A DNA stretch of 64,000 nt from Panicum virgatum. Its lineage: Eukaryota > Streptophyta > Magnoliopsida > Poales > Poaceae. The stretch is taken from the NCBI RefSeq assembly GCF_016808335.1, contig NC_053148.1:18194433-18258432 (forward strand), read 5' to 3'. Of the stretch, positions 1 through 10,423 are shown in pieces (the first letter of the stretch is position 1; each line of letters begins with the position of its first letter). The notes under the pieces were generated by a model. The model saw only the letters and a program-made list of their open reading frames with translations. It did not search any database and was not told the DNA's origin. Both the position numbers and the translations under genes were made by a program.

Positions 1-545
1 ATTGCTAATCTAATTTTTTTCTACTAAACTCAATAACCAATGTAATCCAATCCATAAACTATACCTACTGACACTAAAAAGTAGTGAATTTCTACAAAAA
101 TTATATGTACCTCTGTACTAAAAGTTTGGAATTAGCGCGCTCTCAGACTCTAAACTAGTATGCCTATTTACTGTAACTTTTAGATTTGATTCAATACATC
201 CATATGATGTTGCTTTAAATGAATAGTAGTTTCCTATTTTACTTTAGACCAATTTTTTTTTGGTATAGATGCGCATAGCGTGCCAACCTGGCTAGTTCCC
301 TTAGTTGGCCTACATGGAAGACTCTTCTGGCGTCACAAGTGTAGCTGGCGATATATAGTCGTCCGCATATGCAAACCCATGTTATCATGTCCATATATAG
401 TTCAGGAAACTATTGCTGGAACAAGGCATAGCTTATTGTCTGACATGACCCAGTTTGCAGAAGTAAACTAAGATAGCTAGAGGTAGCAAAGATTATTTTA
501 GTCACTCGATGTGTGTGTGAGAGAGAGAGAGGCTCATATTACATA
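1..545. other. AT-rich intergenic stretch
   Basis: I see no gene or recognisable element here. A short GA microsatellite lies near 519-533, just left of the first MITE. Short open frames are not supported by codon structure or homology that I can recognise. Confidence 0.5.
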
Positions 546-805
546 CTCCCTCCGTTCTAAATTATAAGTCATTCCAAAAATCTTAAAAAGTCAAAGTTTT
601 TCAAATTTGACCAAATTTATATGACAACATAATAACATTTATGATACCAATTAAATATCATTAGATTCTTTGTTAGCTATATTTTCATAGTATACCTATT
701 TGATGTCATAAATCTTTGTGTTTCTCTCTATAATTTTAGTCAAACTTTGAGATGGTTTGATCCTCCAAGATTCTTGGAATGACTTATAATTTAGAACGGA
801 GGAAG
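546..805. mobile_element. Stowaway-type MITE (Tc1/mariner-like)
   Basis: The 260-bp element has long inverted ends. The left end begins CTCCCTCCGTTCTAAATTAT and the right end is its near-exact complement. TA dinucleotides at 544-545 and 806-807 flank it, the duplication typical of Tc1/mariner MITEs. The interior is AT-rich and non-coding. It sits immediately downstream of the exon-like segment at 819-984. Confidence 0.88.
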
Positions 806-818
806 TATTAACATATAC

Positions 819-984
819 CTGTAGAATGGGTCAACAGGTCGTGTATGGCTTGGGGTATCGGAGTCAGGGGAAGCACTGCTCGCCAATACTCCATTGGCGC
901 CATCGTTCTAGACGACGACGTCACGGCAGCCGCAGCCGCAGCAGCCGGGCGATCTACATCTTTGCTTGCTCCTGCTCCAGTAAC
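819..984 (-). pseudogene. Possible BURP-domain protein exon (N-terminal linker), fragment
   Basis: On the minus strand a 166-bp open segment lies between a good acceptor (CGTGCAG before 984) and a good donor (CTACAG then GTATATG at 819/818). It encodes an Ala-rich stretch followed by EYWRAVLPLTPIPQAIHDLL. This resembles the Y-W-x-x-x-L-P-x-T-P-x-P-x-A-I/V-x-D-L-L segment that precedes the BURP domain in plant RD22/PG1-beta-like proteins. I find neither a signal-peptide exon to the right nor the cysteine-histidine-rich BURP domain to the left within the window. It may be a relic, or an internal exon of a gene that continues off the left edge. The family assignment is from memory of the motif and is tentative. 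Confidence 0.35.
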
Positions 985-1344
985 CTGCACGCATGCGGCA
1001 TCCATATACATTAGTATAATAATTAAAATAATGAAATGTATTTACCTGGTTAGAACAAGCCTTTCTCGATCTACTGCCAATAGGTATATGGCACGGACCG
1101 TTTGAATTCGAAAATGAAAATGGAACGGAACGGAACGGTCACCCGTAATGCAGGGATGTATATATGAATACATGGGCTGGTTTCATCATGAAACCAACCT
1201 GTCTTTTGTACTATATTTTCTCCTTTTATCAATAAAAAACGTGCTCAGGCGCGGTTGCGAAAAATGGTACCATTTTGCGGTACTCTCGCCGCTACAAATA
1301 TGCATAAATATACACACTCACCAGGAGGAGCACTATAACGAGTG
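985..1344. other. Intergenic or intronic stretch, no recognised content
   Basis: AT-rich sequence with a short direct run of GGAAC pentamers near 1122-1137. No convincing exon, signal peptide or transposon end is visible. Confidence 0.4.
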
Positions 1345-1824
1345 ACGCCATGGCATCCATGTTGAGCTTGTGCATCGCGCCGTACCAGTTTGGACTAGCT
1401 TTGTGTCTCCCTATTCGTGCCCGGCAGGTGGCTATTTATAGGGCCAAACAGCAACGCTTACACTGTACAGCTAGGATTATCGTCAGTTTCGGTCAACGAC
1501 AGCATCGATCGCGTAGGTCACTGGTCGTTGTTGTTCGATGAATCATTATTACGGAAATTGTATGGCCCGAAAGCATACGTGTGATGGCGATGTAGAATAC
1601 GCGCCAATAATAATGCTTCGGCGCCTCCAACATACTATGGCTTGTGAGAGGGTAATAATGTCTAGAGATTTGGTGGTTTAATTAACACCTGGTTGATATG
1701 ACGGTACCTATGTCCACCTGCTAATTAATAAGAAGGTTACTACTGGAGAAATATCCTTCCGTCCACCCACCATGTATATACATACCAAAGTTAGATCCGA
1801 TATTGATGGTAGCTAGTCGCTTAT
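1345..1824. repeat. Dispersed repeat, copy A, left part
   Basis: This matches 6105-6635 along most of its length. Shared landmarks are CGTACCAGTTTG, GTGGCTATTTAT, GGGCCAAACAGCA, ATTTGGTGGTTTAA and GACGGTACCTAT. The last 20 bp (AGCTAGTCGCTTAT) match 7675-7692 in copy B. Copy A resumes at 5365 after a CACTA insertion. Its function is unknown and it contains no credible coding frame. Confidence 0.75.
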
Positions 1825-1869
1825 CACTACTACAGAAAGCAATTTTACCAACAGTCAAAAATTATCTGT

Positions 1870-4326
1870 CACTACTACGAGAAAATAGTTGTTAGAAGCG
1901 AGTAAAATGTAATTTTAGAGGTGGGCGCTACTACAAAAAAATAATTTACCACGATCTTTTTAAAACACCTTTGAGGCGGGCAGAAACTTCGACCGCATCT
2001 GTTAATAGTATCGATTAACTGAGGTGATTAAGAAAACTACCTCGCAAAACCAATTAATCGAGGCGGTCAAAATTAAGACGTATGCTTAGATTAATAGTCC
2101 TATTTTTGGAGGCGAGCCTCTTATAAAGGTCTGCCTCGGTTAATAGACGAATCCCACCAAGATCCATATGAGCCCATTTGCTGAGTAGTCGTATATAATG
2201 GAAAAAAAAAAATCCTAACTCTCCCTCCCCTCCCTTATCCCAGCCGCACTAACTCCTCTCTCTCTCTCTACATGCCGCCCGACGCCCACCATCGCCACCG
2301 CCACCGCCACCGCGCGCCCCCGACACCGGCTGCACCTCCGACGAGGGGCACACAGCGGCCGGGGCGGGAAGGGAGGAGGATCGCGCCACACCGCACGGGA
2401 GCTTGCCGAGCCGAGGACACGCGCCGCCACCTCGATCCGTGCTTGACCGGATCGCGGGCGCTCGATCCGCGAGCGGGATGGATCCAGCGGTGGGTGGGGT
2501 GGATCCGGTGGCGGCATGCAGCGGCGCGCCGCGGTGGATCCGGCGGCGGGCTGTGGCGGGCCACGGCGGGATGCGGCCGCGGTGGGCGGACGCAGCGGGC
2601 GGCGGCACGATGGGCTCAAAGGGCCTGTAATTGGCTCGGTGGGCTTTTTTATTTGATTTACCGAGGTTGGCAGCAAACTGCCTCGGAAAATAGGTCATTT
2701 AGTGTGACCTTACGTCCGAGGCGGTTGCCACAAATGCCTCGGCTAAGCCTTTTTACCCGCCTCGGTAAATGATTTTTGTAGTAGTGGGGTGCAATACCCT
2801 GCCCCTAGTTCTGGCAGCTACAAATGTTATTTGCAAGGGCGGATAATGCGACGGTCCCTGAAAATCTATTTCTAGGGGCGAGTGAGCACTACTAGAAAAC
2901 AGACTATTGGTCCAGGCCAAAAGCACCACATGCTGTTGAAGCTAGCATTGATACCCTAACTATGCAATATTACAAACCCTATATAATGATACCCTACAGC
3001 TTTGAGTAAGTCTTGATCAACTTGTACATATTTTGTATTCCTAAATAACTAAGGTTAACAATGATAAAAAAGAATATCTTATACCCTGTTTTATTGATTA
3101 AGCTGACGAAGCCTCTCAGTAGTTTGAATAATATTGTTTTCTCCCACCTCGAGCTACTTAACTCAAAAATATGAAAAGTCATGCATAAAGTATCCATGAT
3201 CTTGAGGCTATTGTAGGCAGGTCTCCACGGATAGCCTCTCATAAGTTACCAAATTGGTGGTACTCCACCCATTGCGGCAATTGAAACCATCGGGATGGCC
3301 TCTTTTGGTGCTATCAAGGCGATACCCATTGCGAGAGAGAGGGAGGAGGGAGAAGAGGAGAAATGGAGGAGGGGCGGTGCGGGTGGAGGAAGGGGGGGGA
3401 GGGGCGGCGCGAGTGGAGGAGGGAGCGGCAGCATGCGTGAGGGGTGAAGGAGGGCCACCACCAGGAGAAGGAGCGCTGCTGTGGGGAGGAGGAGGCACGC
3501 GGTGGAAGCGGCTAGCGCTAGAGCCAAAATTCGGCAGCCTAATGGCGTCCCCTCCAGGCAAAATTGAAAATTGGCTAAGTTCGGGTGGGAGTTTGAATAT
3601 ATATAAAGGCGATTGTAGGGGCGGGTGATACTTTCACCATTCTGAGGGGTGGGTGGGGATGGAAATATGTTTTCGGGGCGGGTGGGGGGTCACCCGGCTC
3701 TGAAAATAATTTTTTAAATTTTGAAAAATGGATTATATCTGAAATATGAAAAAATATAACAAAAAATGGTGAAATTTTAACCCTAATTATTGTGACCTAT
3801 AGAACAAGGAAAAATTACGCCAACCTTATTTCAGTATATATAATAGTTAATACTATGAAAACTACTATGTATGTCTCTCCCACCCTTAGTATCTCATGCA
3901 ACTGAAGTCATAATTTTGGTTTCCACACTTTGAATCATTATATATACTTAAATATGCTTGGCAGATTTTTTTCCTTGTGCTACAAGTCACAATAATCTTA
4001 GAGTTAAAGTTTCACCTCTTTTCGATGTGTTTTGCTATATTTTTTATTTAATCTATTTTCTGAATAAATTTAAAAGTTATTTGTATGGTGGGTGGGGGCC
4101 ATCCGCAGATAGAAATACCCTCTTTAGGGACGTGTGACCCCATCATCCACCCCTGAAAATGAGTTTATTTTGAGGGGCAGATGACGGTGTCACCCACCTC
4201 TGCAAATGCATCTTTAGGGTAGGTCATTTGCTACAGTAACCACGCTCCTTTTGCAGGAGGGGGTTGAAATTTTAATCCGCCCCTGGGAAAAATGGGACGC
4301 CCCTACAAATCATTTTTGTAGTAATG
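1870..4326. mobile_element. Middle CACTA-type element, nested in the outer one
   Basis: The left end is CACTACTACGAGAAAATAG and the right end is AATCATTTTTGTAGTAATG. The 3-bp duplication TGT flanks it at 1867-1869 and 4327-4329. Subterminal motifs are GGGGCGGG and CGCCCC. A second CACTA-like start (CACTACTAGAAAACAG) occurs at 2887 inside it without an obvious partner end, so a fourth, truncated element is possible. The GC-rich core around 3340-3500 gives spurious open frames. No transposase is visible. Confidence 0.68.
1926..2786. mobile_element. Inner CACTA-type element, nested in the middle one
   Basis: The 861-bp element has inverted ends of about 23 bp (CGCTACTACAAAAAAATAAT at left; the right end reads complementarily as CACTACTACAAAAATCATTT). 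A perfect GGG duplication flanks it (1923-1925, 2787-2789). Subterminal repeats carry GAGGCGG and CCTCGGTTAAT. A GC-rich core (2270-2640) keeps several frames open but shows no homology I recognise. In design it matches the element at 12811-13775. Confidence 0.82.
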
Positions 4327-5364
4327 TGTGGTGGCGGATTTTACACCCGCTAGCAATTTTGTGCCAGCACGAATCAACATTTGTACTGGCGGGTGCACGA
4401 ACGTCGGCACAAATGCAATTTTGCTGGCAGTTGTCTTAAGCGCCCGCCAGCACAAATCGATTTGTCATTTTATAATTTTAAGATATAAAAATAGTATAAA
4501 AATGTTTTCACATTTTAGTAGGCATCTCAATCCAACCATTATTTTCTTTGAGCACATGTAGTGTAAACCGAGATCTCTTGCTTTATGTGTTCCTTCCTTA
4601 TACCATCTCACCTACGTCTTACATCTTATCTTTCCAAGATATGCTATTCTTTTTATGTCAACTTTATGAATCTTAGTTTGCATGTTTGATACTCTAAACG
4701 ATCTCAAATTAAGAAGTTATCAACTACAATATTTAAGATCTTATCAAACACTACGGTATAAAGTTCATCGTCGTCATCCGAGGTTGTTTAAAAGATTAAA
4801 AAAAATTACATTTTTATTTTTAAATTAGGTTTTAGAAATGTTAACGAATATTTGACCTACCAAACGATCTTGAATGAAAAATTTATCAACTATAAAGTTT
4901 TAGACCTCGCCAAACTCTATAACTTAAATATAAGGCTTTTTTCATCTTAGGTTGTCTATATCTAACATGGATCTAAGGTTTAAGATTTGATTCCTGATAT
5001 GGTAATGGATATTTTGTTTAGTAAATGCTCTTGAATAAAAATATTGTCAGCTACAAAGTATTAGATCTCATTGAACTCTATAACTTTCATATGACAGTTA
5101 TTTTTATCCGACTTCATATGAAACAATTATTTTTTCTTTAAGAAAATAATTTTTACCAGCGGTCGACACAAGCGACCGCCAGCACAAACAACATATTTGT
5201 GCTGGCTCTCGCATAAGCCAACCATTACTACAAATCTATTTGTGCTTGTGGCTGCTTATATCGACTATCAGTATAAATATGGGGCACTTGTGGTGACGGT
5301 CGGCTATAATGACAGCCAGGAAAAACAAATTGAGGTGCCAGTACAAATGCTTTTTGTACTTGTG

Positions 5365-5865
5365 TATTGCACCATTTCCACTAAGAAAATTGTATGGGGT
5401 GTTTGGTTTGAATAATGAGGTGATCCATTATCTTCATAGGATTCCTCATATTTTTTGTTTGGTTTAGGATATGGGCTCCGTTTGGATCCAAGTGCTAATA
5501 GGTGAAAGTGCTAAACTTTAGTATTAGCTCTTCCAAATGGAGGTGCTAATAGGGTGGGCTAAAGTTTATCTAAGATTCAAAAACTTTAGCATGGGTATGA
5601 GTGCTAATATGTGCTAAAGTTTAGCACTCAAGTTTAGCACATCCAAATAGGTCCATAAAATGGATTAATCAATCGCCACCTCAATCATATGCAAAATTAT
5701 TAATGTACTTGTGCGTATTCACGTGCAATTCTATAGGCTCACATCGTTATCAAATAATGACGTCGTTTCGATCCAATATGAGTCTAGACCCAAATGCTTT
5801 GTTGTTGAGGCAGACTATAAACCACCATGGTATATATTTGATAATGATAAAACGTACGAGTGGCC
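5365..5865. repeat. Dispersed repeat, copy A, right part
   Basis: It continues copy A after the outer CACTA. The same sequence is found in copy B in three pieces: 7690-7780, 12568-12810 and 13776-13950. It thus provides the empty-site sequence for the LINE and for the CACTA at 12811. It contains the foldback MITE at 5473-5654. Confidence 0.75.
5473..5654. mobile_element. Foldback MITE with GTTTGGAT / ATCCAAA ends
   Basis: The ends are imperfect inverted repeats (GGGCTCCGTTTGGATCCAAG at left, TTTAGCACATCCAAATAGG at right). The interior is rich in AGTGCTAA and TTAGCACT repeats. A second copy is at 12594-12773 and a decayed third piece at about 13960-14065. I could not settle the superfamily because the flanking duplication is unclear. 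Confidence 0.55.
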
Positions 5866-6104
5866 CTTGAGCTTGTCTCAATATGTTATATAAGTCCACA
5901 ATTAACTCTCAAACTTTATGTAATCATTTTAAGCAATGTACCGGAGGGTCCATACCTCCTCAACCCTGTCTCCATGCTGATTGGCATGCCCGGTAGGCAC
6001 ATGTGTATCTTTAGCGTGGGGCATGTAAGGATACCTCTCTCTAGTGCTTGTTTGGACGGTTTCACCTGTTTTGTATAAATCGAAGCAATATATATAAACC
6101 AAGA
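5866..6104. other. Spacer between the two direct repeat copies
   Basis: About 240 bp of unique-looking sequence separates the end of copy A from the start of copy B. I see no gene in it. Confidence 0.4.
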
Positions 6105-6644
6105 GCAATGTGACGAGTGACATGTTGCGTTGTTCACATCCATATTGTGCGTGGCACCGTACCAGTTTGCACTAGCTGGGTGGCCGCTCATGCCTGGCAA
6201 GTGGCTATTTATGGGGCCCAAACAGCACCACTTGCACTACAGGATCATCAGTATCGGCCCGTACATGTCGATCATGTACAGGTACACAAACATGGCCATT
6301 AAAGAATGGAGCACGTGGAACACGTCCTCCATTGTTTATTGCGAGAGGGCAATAATTGTCTCGACGTTTGGTGGTTTAACACCTGATCAACATACTATGT
6401 TCTTTTAAAGCAGTAAGGTTAGGTAAGGTGAGCCACCACCCTCTTATCGCTTAGGCGACCCCTAGGCGGGCTAAGGGGGCTAAGGCGACACCTTTGGCGA
6501 GGCGAGCCACCACCATCTTGTCGCCTAGGCGACACCTTGAAAAAATATGGTTAACATGACGGTACCTATATTCACCTACTAATTAATAAAAAAGGTTACT
6601 ACTGGAGAAATGTCCTTTCATACACTATGTTTATACAGATCATA
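6105..6644. repeat. Dispersed repeat, copy B, first part
   Basis: Parallel to 1345-1790. It includes a low-complexity block at about 6420-6535 in which GCCTAGGCG/CGCCTAGGCGAC motifs recur; copy A lacks this block. A similar GGCGTCGCCTAGGCG string appears at 55697. The repeat is then interrupted by Helitron-like units at 6645. Confidence 0.7.
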
Positions 6645-6869
6645 TCTATACCTATTTTTAAAGAAAATAAGGTTTTTATCTAAATTTTTGGTTTGGTCCG
6701 TCATGTATCATTGACAGGTGGACCTTAGTCGATCCCGTATGTGAGTCGGATCTGTCCTCCGTCCACGACTCGATCACGTAGACCCCTACAATTAATACAC
6801 GAGCAACTATACATATCCAATACTTATAGCAATTTTGCCTGTAGCAACGTACGGGCTTAATTGCCTAGT
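6645..6869 (+). mobile_element. Short non-autonomous Helitron
   Basis: The 225-bp unit begins TCTATACCTATTTTTAAAG. It ends with a short hairpin (CCTGTAGCAACGTACGGG) followed by TTAATTGCCTAGT, giving the CTRRT 3' terminus of Helitrons. The TC start, the hairpin near the 3' end and the absence of inverted ends all fit. Related units follow directly and another lies at 18627-19035. Confidence 0.6.
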
Positions 6870-7372
6870 ATTATTTCTAAAGCAAGTAAGATTTCCACCC
6901 AAATATTTGGTTTGGTCCTTCTCGTATCATTGATAGGTGGGCCTTACTACATATGTATGCGGGTCGGACCAGCCCTCCATCAATCGATCAAGTAGATCTT
7001 ATAAATTAATGAACGGACAACTATACTTATCCGATACTTATACCAACTCTGTACGTTTGTTCATGACTCGATCACGTAGACTAATACCTATTTCTAAAGC
7101 AAGTAAGGTTTCCACCTAAAGTTTTAGTTTGGTACATCTTGTATCATTGATAGGTGGGTCTTAGTACAGACGTGTGCAAGTTGGTCCAGTGCTTCATCCA
7201 CGACTCGATGAAGTAGATCCTATAAATGGACAATTATACCAACTCTATACATTCGTCCACGACTCAATCACATAGATCTCTATAAATTAATGAATGGACA
7301 ACTATATGTGTCCGATACTTATACCAACTCTGTTTGTAGCAACGTACAAGTATAATTGCCTAGTACACATCA
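6870..7372 (+). repeat. Tandem Helitron-derived units
   Basis: Two further diverged copies of the unit at 6645-6869 follow head to tail. Each begins near TATTTCTAAAGCAAGTAAG (6871 and 7089). Shared internal strings include GTATCATTGATAGGTGG and CGACTCGATCA. The last ends TTGTAGCAACGTACAAG then TTGCCTAGT near 7370. Internal deletions differ between units. Confidence 0.5.
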
Positions 7373-7780
7373 AAGATAGAAAAACTCGAAGAGACTCTCT
7401 ATTTTTCCCTAATTGTTAGGAATAGAGATTTTGATGGAAAAAATACCCTCCAAAAGATTCTCTAAGTGGTTATCCAAATGTAGAATCCTTTGTTCCTCAT
7501 TCTCGCTAGTTAAAGATAGATAATGAAAATGGCTTTCTAGAGTGTACGCAAGATATAAAAAAGCTATTGGATCATGAAAACATATAGAAAACGATTTTTA
7601 TGCAAAATGCTCTCCAAATGATAATTTAGAGAGTGAAACTTAGAAAGACTTCTGGAGATGGTGATCCAACATTCACGCTAGCTAGTCACTTATATATTGC
7701 ACTATTTCCACTGAGCAAATTGTATGGGGTGTTTGGATAAATAATGAGGTGATCCATTATCTTCTTAGAATTCCTCATAT
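7373..7780. repeat. Copy B of the dispersed repeat, central part, with empty CACTA site
   Basis: About 300 bp of unmatched AT-rich sequence is followed at about 7675 by sequence parallel to copy A. GCTAGTCACTTATATATTGC there is the uninterrupted target of the outer CACTA of copy A. The match continues to CCTCATATTTTT, where the LINE begins. Confidence 0.65.
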
Positions 7781-7919
7781 TTTTTTTGAAGGAAAACTGT
7801 GGGGGAGTTCCCCACAGTGCTTCAGGCTTTTTTAATTAAATAAAAAAGGGACTGTACAAAGCAGAGCATACTTACAGAGGTACATTAGGGAGGAAGGAAA
7901 GAAAGGTAAAATAAAAGAG

Positions 7920-9086
7920 CTATACAAAAGAATCTATCCATTGAACTATCTGCTGGTGGAAAGACTCCTTCACTCTTACAAGATGAAGGTGAACCTGATT
8001 CTTGAAATTGTAGAGCCATCTGTTTGTGCTGGGGGAGCCTTGATTGAAAATTTTATCACTCCTCAACTTCCAAATTTCCCAGGAAGCTAATAAGAAAATT
8101 TCCATGAAGAAAAAGTGGGCATTAGCATTCCTTGCAAGAATGATTTTCCTGTGAGTATCAGTTTCTCTGGGCCAATCTATCTGCAGAGTTGTCCAACAAG
8201 CCTGAGCAAAAGGGCAGTCAAAAAATAAGTGAAATATATCCTCTTCTCTACCCAGGTTGCACATAACACAAGTGTAACCATTGTCCAGGTGAAAGTGTCT
8301 TCTTCTGAGCATGCTTCTTGTGTTTAGTCGGTCAACAAACAAAAGCCAGCCAAAGAATTTGATTCTAGGAATACATTTGGATTTCCACAGCCAAGTAAAA
8401 GTGTGGGGGGTACTCAAGTTTTTAAATGACAAGGAATAAAACTTCTGTGAGGAATGATCAGGACCCCACATGAACACCCATCGATCCTCTTGAGCCTCAT
8501 TATAAGGTACTGACAGAAGGTCTAAATGCAAATTCTGCAACTGATTGTATGCTTGCTCTGAGAGGGGTAGAGTAAAGAGGGAGTAAAGATCATCTGCCTC
8601 TATTACACTTTTTACCATGATCCTTGGGTTTCTTACAAAGGAGAAGAGACAAGGGTACTTAAGTGCTAGTACTTCATTTGCCCACCGATCTTCCCAAAAC
8701 AGGACTGAGGAACCATCACCAATTTGACATTTTGCCACTCCTCTATATAGCATAGAGAGTCTTAACAAGTCTTTCCACCAAAAGGAGCCACACTCTTTAG
8801 TGCCATGAGGGACTTTCCCATTAGAGTAGTATTTAGACCAAATCAAATGCACCCATGGAATATCTCTTTTATTATAAAATTTGTTAAGCTGTTTTACCAA
8901 TAGTGCATCATTCTGCATGCCAAGATTAAGAACTCCAAGCCTTCCTTTAATTTTTGGCTTCATAACCATAGGCCAAGCAGCCAGGTTCCCACCTTTTTTG
9001 GATCTGTCATTCCCCCTCCAAAGACACTGTTTCCTGATTATGTCCAAATTTTCAATGACCCCAACTGGAAGCTTGATCATACACAT
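7920..9086 (-). pseudogene. LINE C-terminal region (post-RT, zf-RVT-like domain)
   Basis: An open stretch of 388 codons. It starts in the thumb/connection part (MCMIKLPVGVIENLDIIRKQ, then CLWRG) and includes the hallmark GVLNLGMQNDALLVKQL. It ends with a zinc-binding RT-associated domain showing W-L-L-F-x-D-R-L-N-T-R, then C-x2-C (CVMC) and H-L-F-F-D-C. In plant LINEs this follows the reverse transcriptase in one polypeptide. Here a frame break around 9086-9137 separates it from the RT. There is no evidence of a separate gene. Confidence 0.85.
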
Positions 9087-9136
9087 AGTGTAAGTGGCTA
9101 TATTGGGGCGATGGCTGAATTAATCATCTCAAGTCT

Positions 9137-10423
9137 TCACGAATAGGAAAGCAAAGAGGAGCAAACATTAAGTCTCCTTTCCATTCTATCCATCAGAGGT
9201 GTCAGATCCTCTAATCTTGGCTTAGTGGTTCCCATGGGAAGCCCCAAATAGGTGAAAGGCATGGACCCTGTGACACAGCCAAAAGCAGAAGCCAACAAAG
9301 CCAAACGATCAGGGTGAACATTTATGGGGACCATGCTTGAATTGTTATAGTTAACTCTTAAGCCTGTGGATAAAGCAAATCTTTCCAGAAGATCCTTGAG
9401 GTGCAGAATTTGATTTACATCAGCCTCCATCAGAAGGATAGTATCATCAATATACTGAATTATGGGGAAATCACCAGAAGGTTGGGGCAGAGGCTAATTG
9501 AGAAACCCTCTGTGAAGTGAATCATTTACCACATACTGCAACAACTCAACAGCTAGAACAAAGAGGAGAGGGGATAATGGATAACCTTGCCTAACACCTC
9601 GCTTACATTTGAACTGTCTGCCAGGGACTCCATTCAAGATTATAGAAGATGTATCTGAATCTAGTATTAATCTGATCCATTGCATCCATAGATCAGGGAA
9701 GCCAATATGCTGCAGCATCAGGAGAATTGCCTCATGTTCCACCGTGTCAAATGCCTTAGCAAAATCCAACTTTAGGATGATTATTTCTTTTTTGGATTGA
9801 TGGCAATGATGGATATACTCAAAGCTCCAGGCAAGACAATCTTGAATGGTGCGTGATCTGATAAATCCATATTGGTTGGCATGCAGAAGTTGCAAAATGA
9901 CCAACTGCAATCTATCTGCCAGCAGTTTTGTTAATATCTTGATATCCATGTTTAGCAAAGATATGGGTCTAAAATCATTAACTGGTTCTGGGTTATTGAC
10001 TTTAGCCAACAGAGTTATAAAAGAGCTATTAATACTTTCAAGATTTACATCTAGATGGAAGAAAGCATCACATAGCTTATAGAAATCCTCTTTAATAATC
10101 TACCAGCACTTTTTCACAAACAAGCCATTAAACCCATCAGGGCCTGGTGCTTTATCCACTGGAAGTCTAGAAATGAGTAGGTCAATTTCCTCTTTTGTGA
10201 AAGGCTGTACTAAAGAGCTCAGGTCCACATTTATATTAATCATGGTGCTCAGATCAAACTACATTTGAGGACGATTTGTAACTCCCATTCTGCCCTTGAA
10301 AGCTGTATAAAGTAGGGCAGCTTTTCCTTCATGATCATTGATGAAGTTACCATTATCATCTTTGAGAGAGGAGATAGAATTCTTTCTATGGCTCACAATG
10401 GCCATGGAATGAAAAAAATTTGT
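9137..10423 (-). pseudogene. LINE reverse transcriptase domain
   Basis: The minus-strand translation shows DKAPGPDGFNG (about 10130-10165), FRPISLLN, the polymerase motif KLDFAKAFDTVEHEA, the RQGYPLSPLLFVLAVE block and the catalytic YIDD at 9443-9454, then TYLGLPMG. In-frame stops lie near 10258, 10104 and 9496 (between RGFLN and PLPQPSGD), so the enzyme cannot be made intact. Few frameshifts are present, so decay appears to be mostly by point mutation. Confidence 0.88.

Larger units (their letters stand above)
1825..5364. mobile_element. Outer CACTA-type element (non-autonomous), host of two nested CACTAs
   Basis: The left end is CACTACTACAGAAAGCAATT. The right end, TTTTTGTACTTGTG, is a decayed complement of the same terminus. 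A 3-bp duplication TAT flanks it (1822-1824 and 5365-5367). The uninterrupted target survives in copy B near 7686-7697, which supports the borders independently. Subterminal GCCAGCAC/GTGCTGGC motifs recur near both ends (about 4362, 4450, 5181 and 5206), as in grass CACTA elements. No transposase is visible. About 1.08 kb remains once the nested elements are subtracted. Confidence 0.72.

Noticed and set aside
2215..2772. Overlapping long open frames on both strands in GC-rich sequence
   Set aside because: They lie in the core of the inner CACTA element, have Arg/Pro/Ala-rich composition on both strands, and show no recognisable domain. High GC alone removes stop codons.
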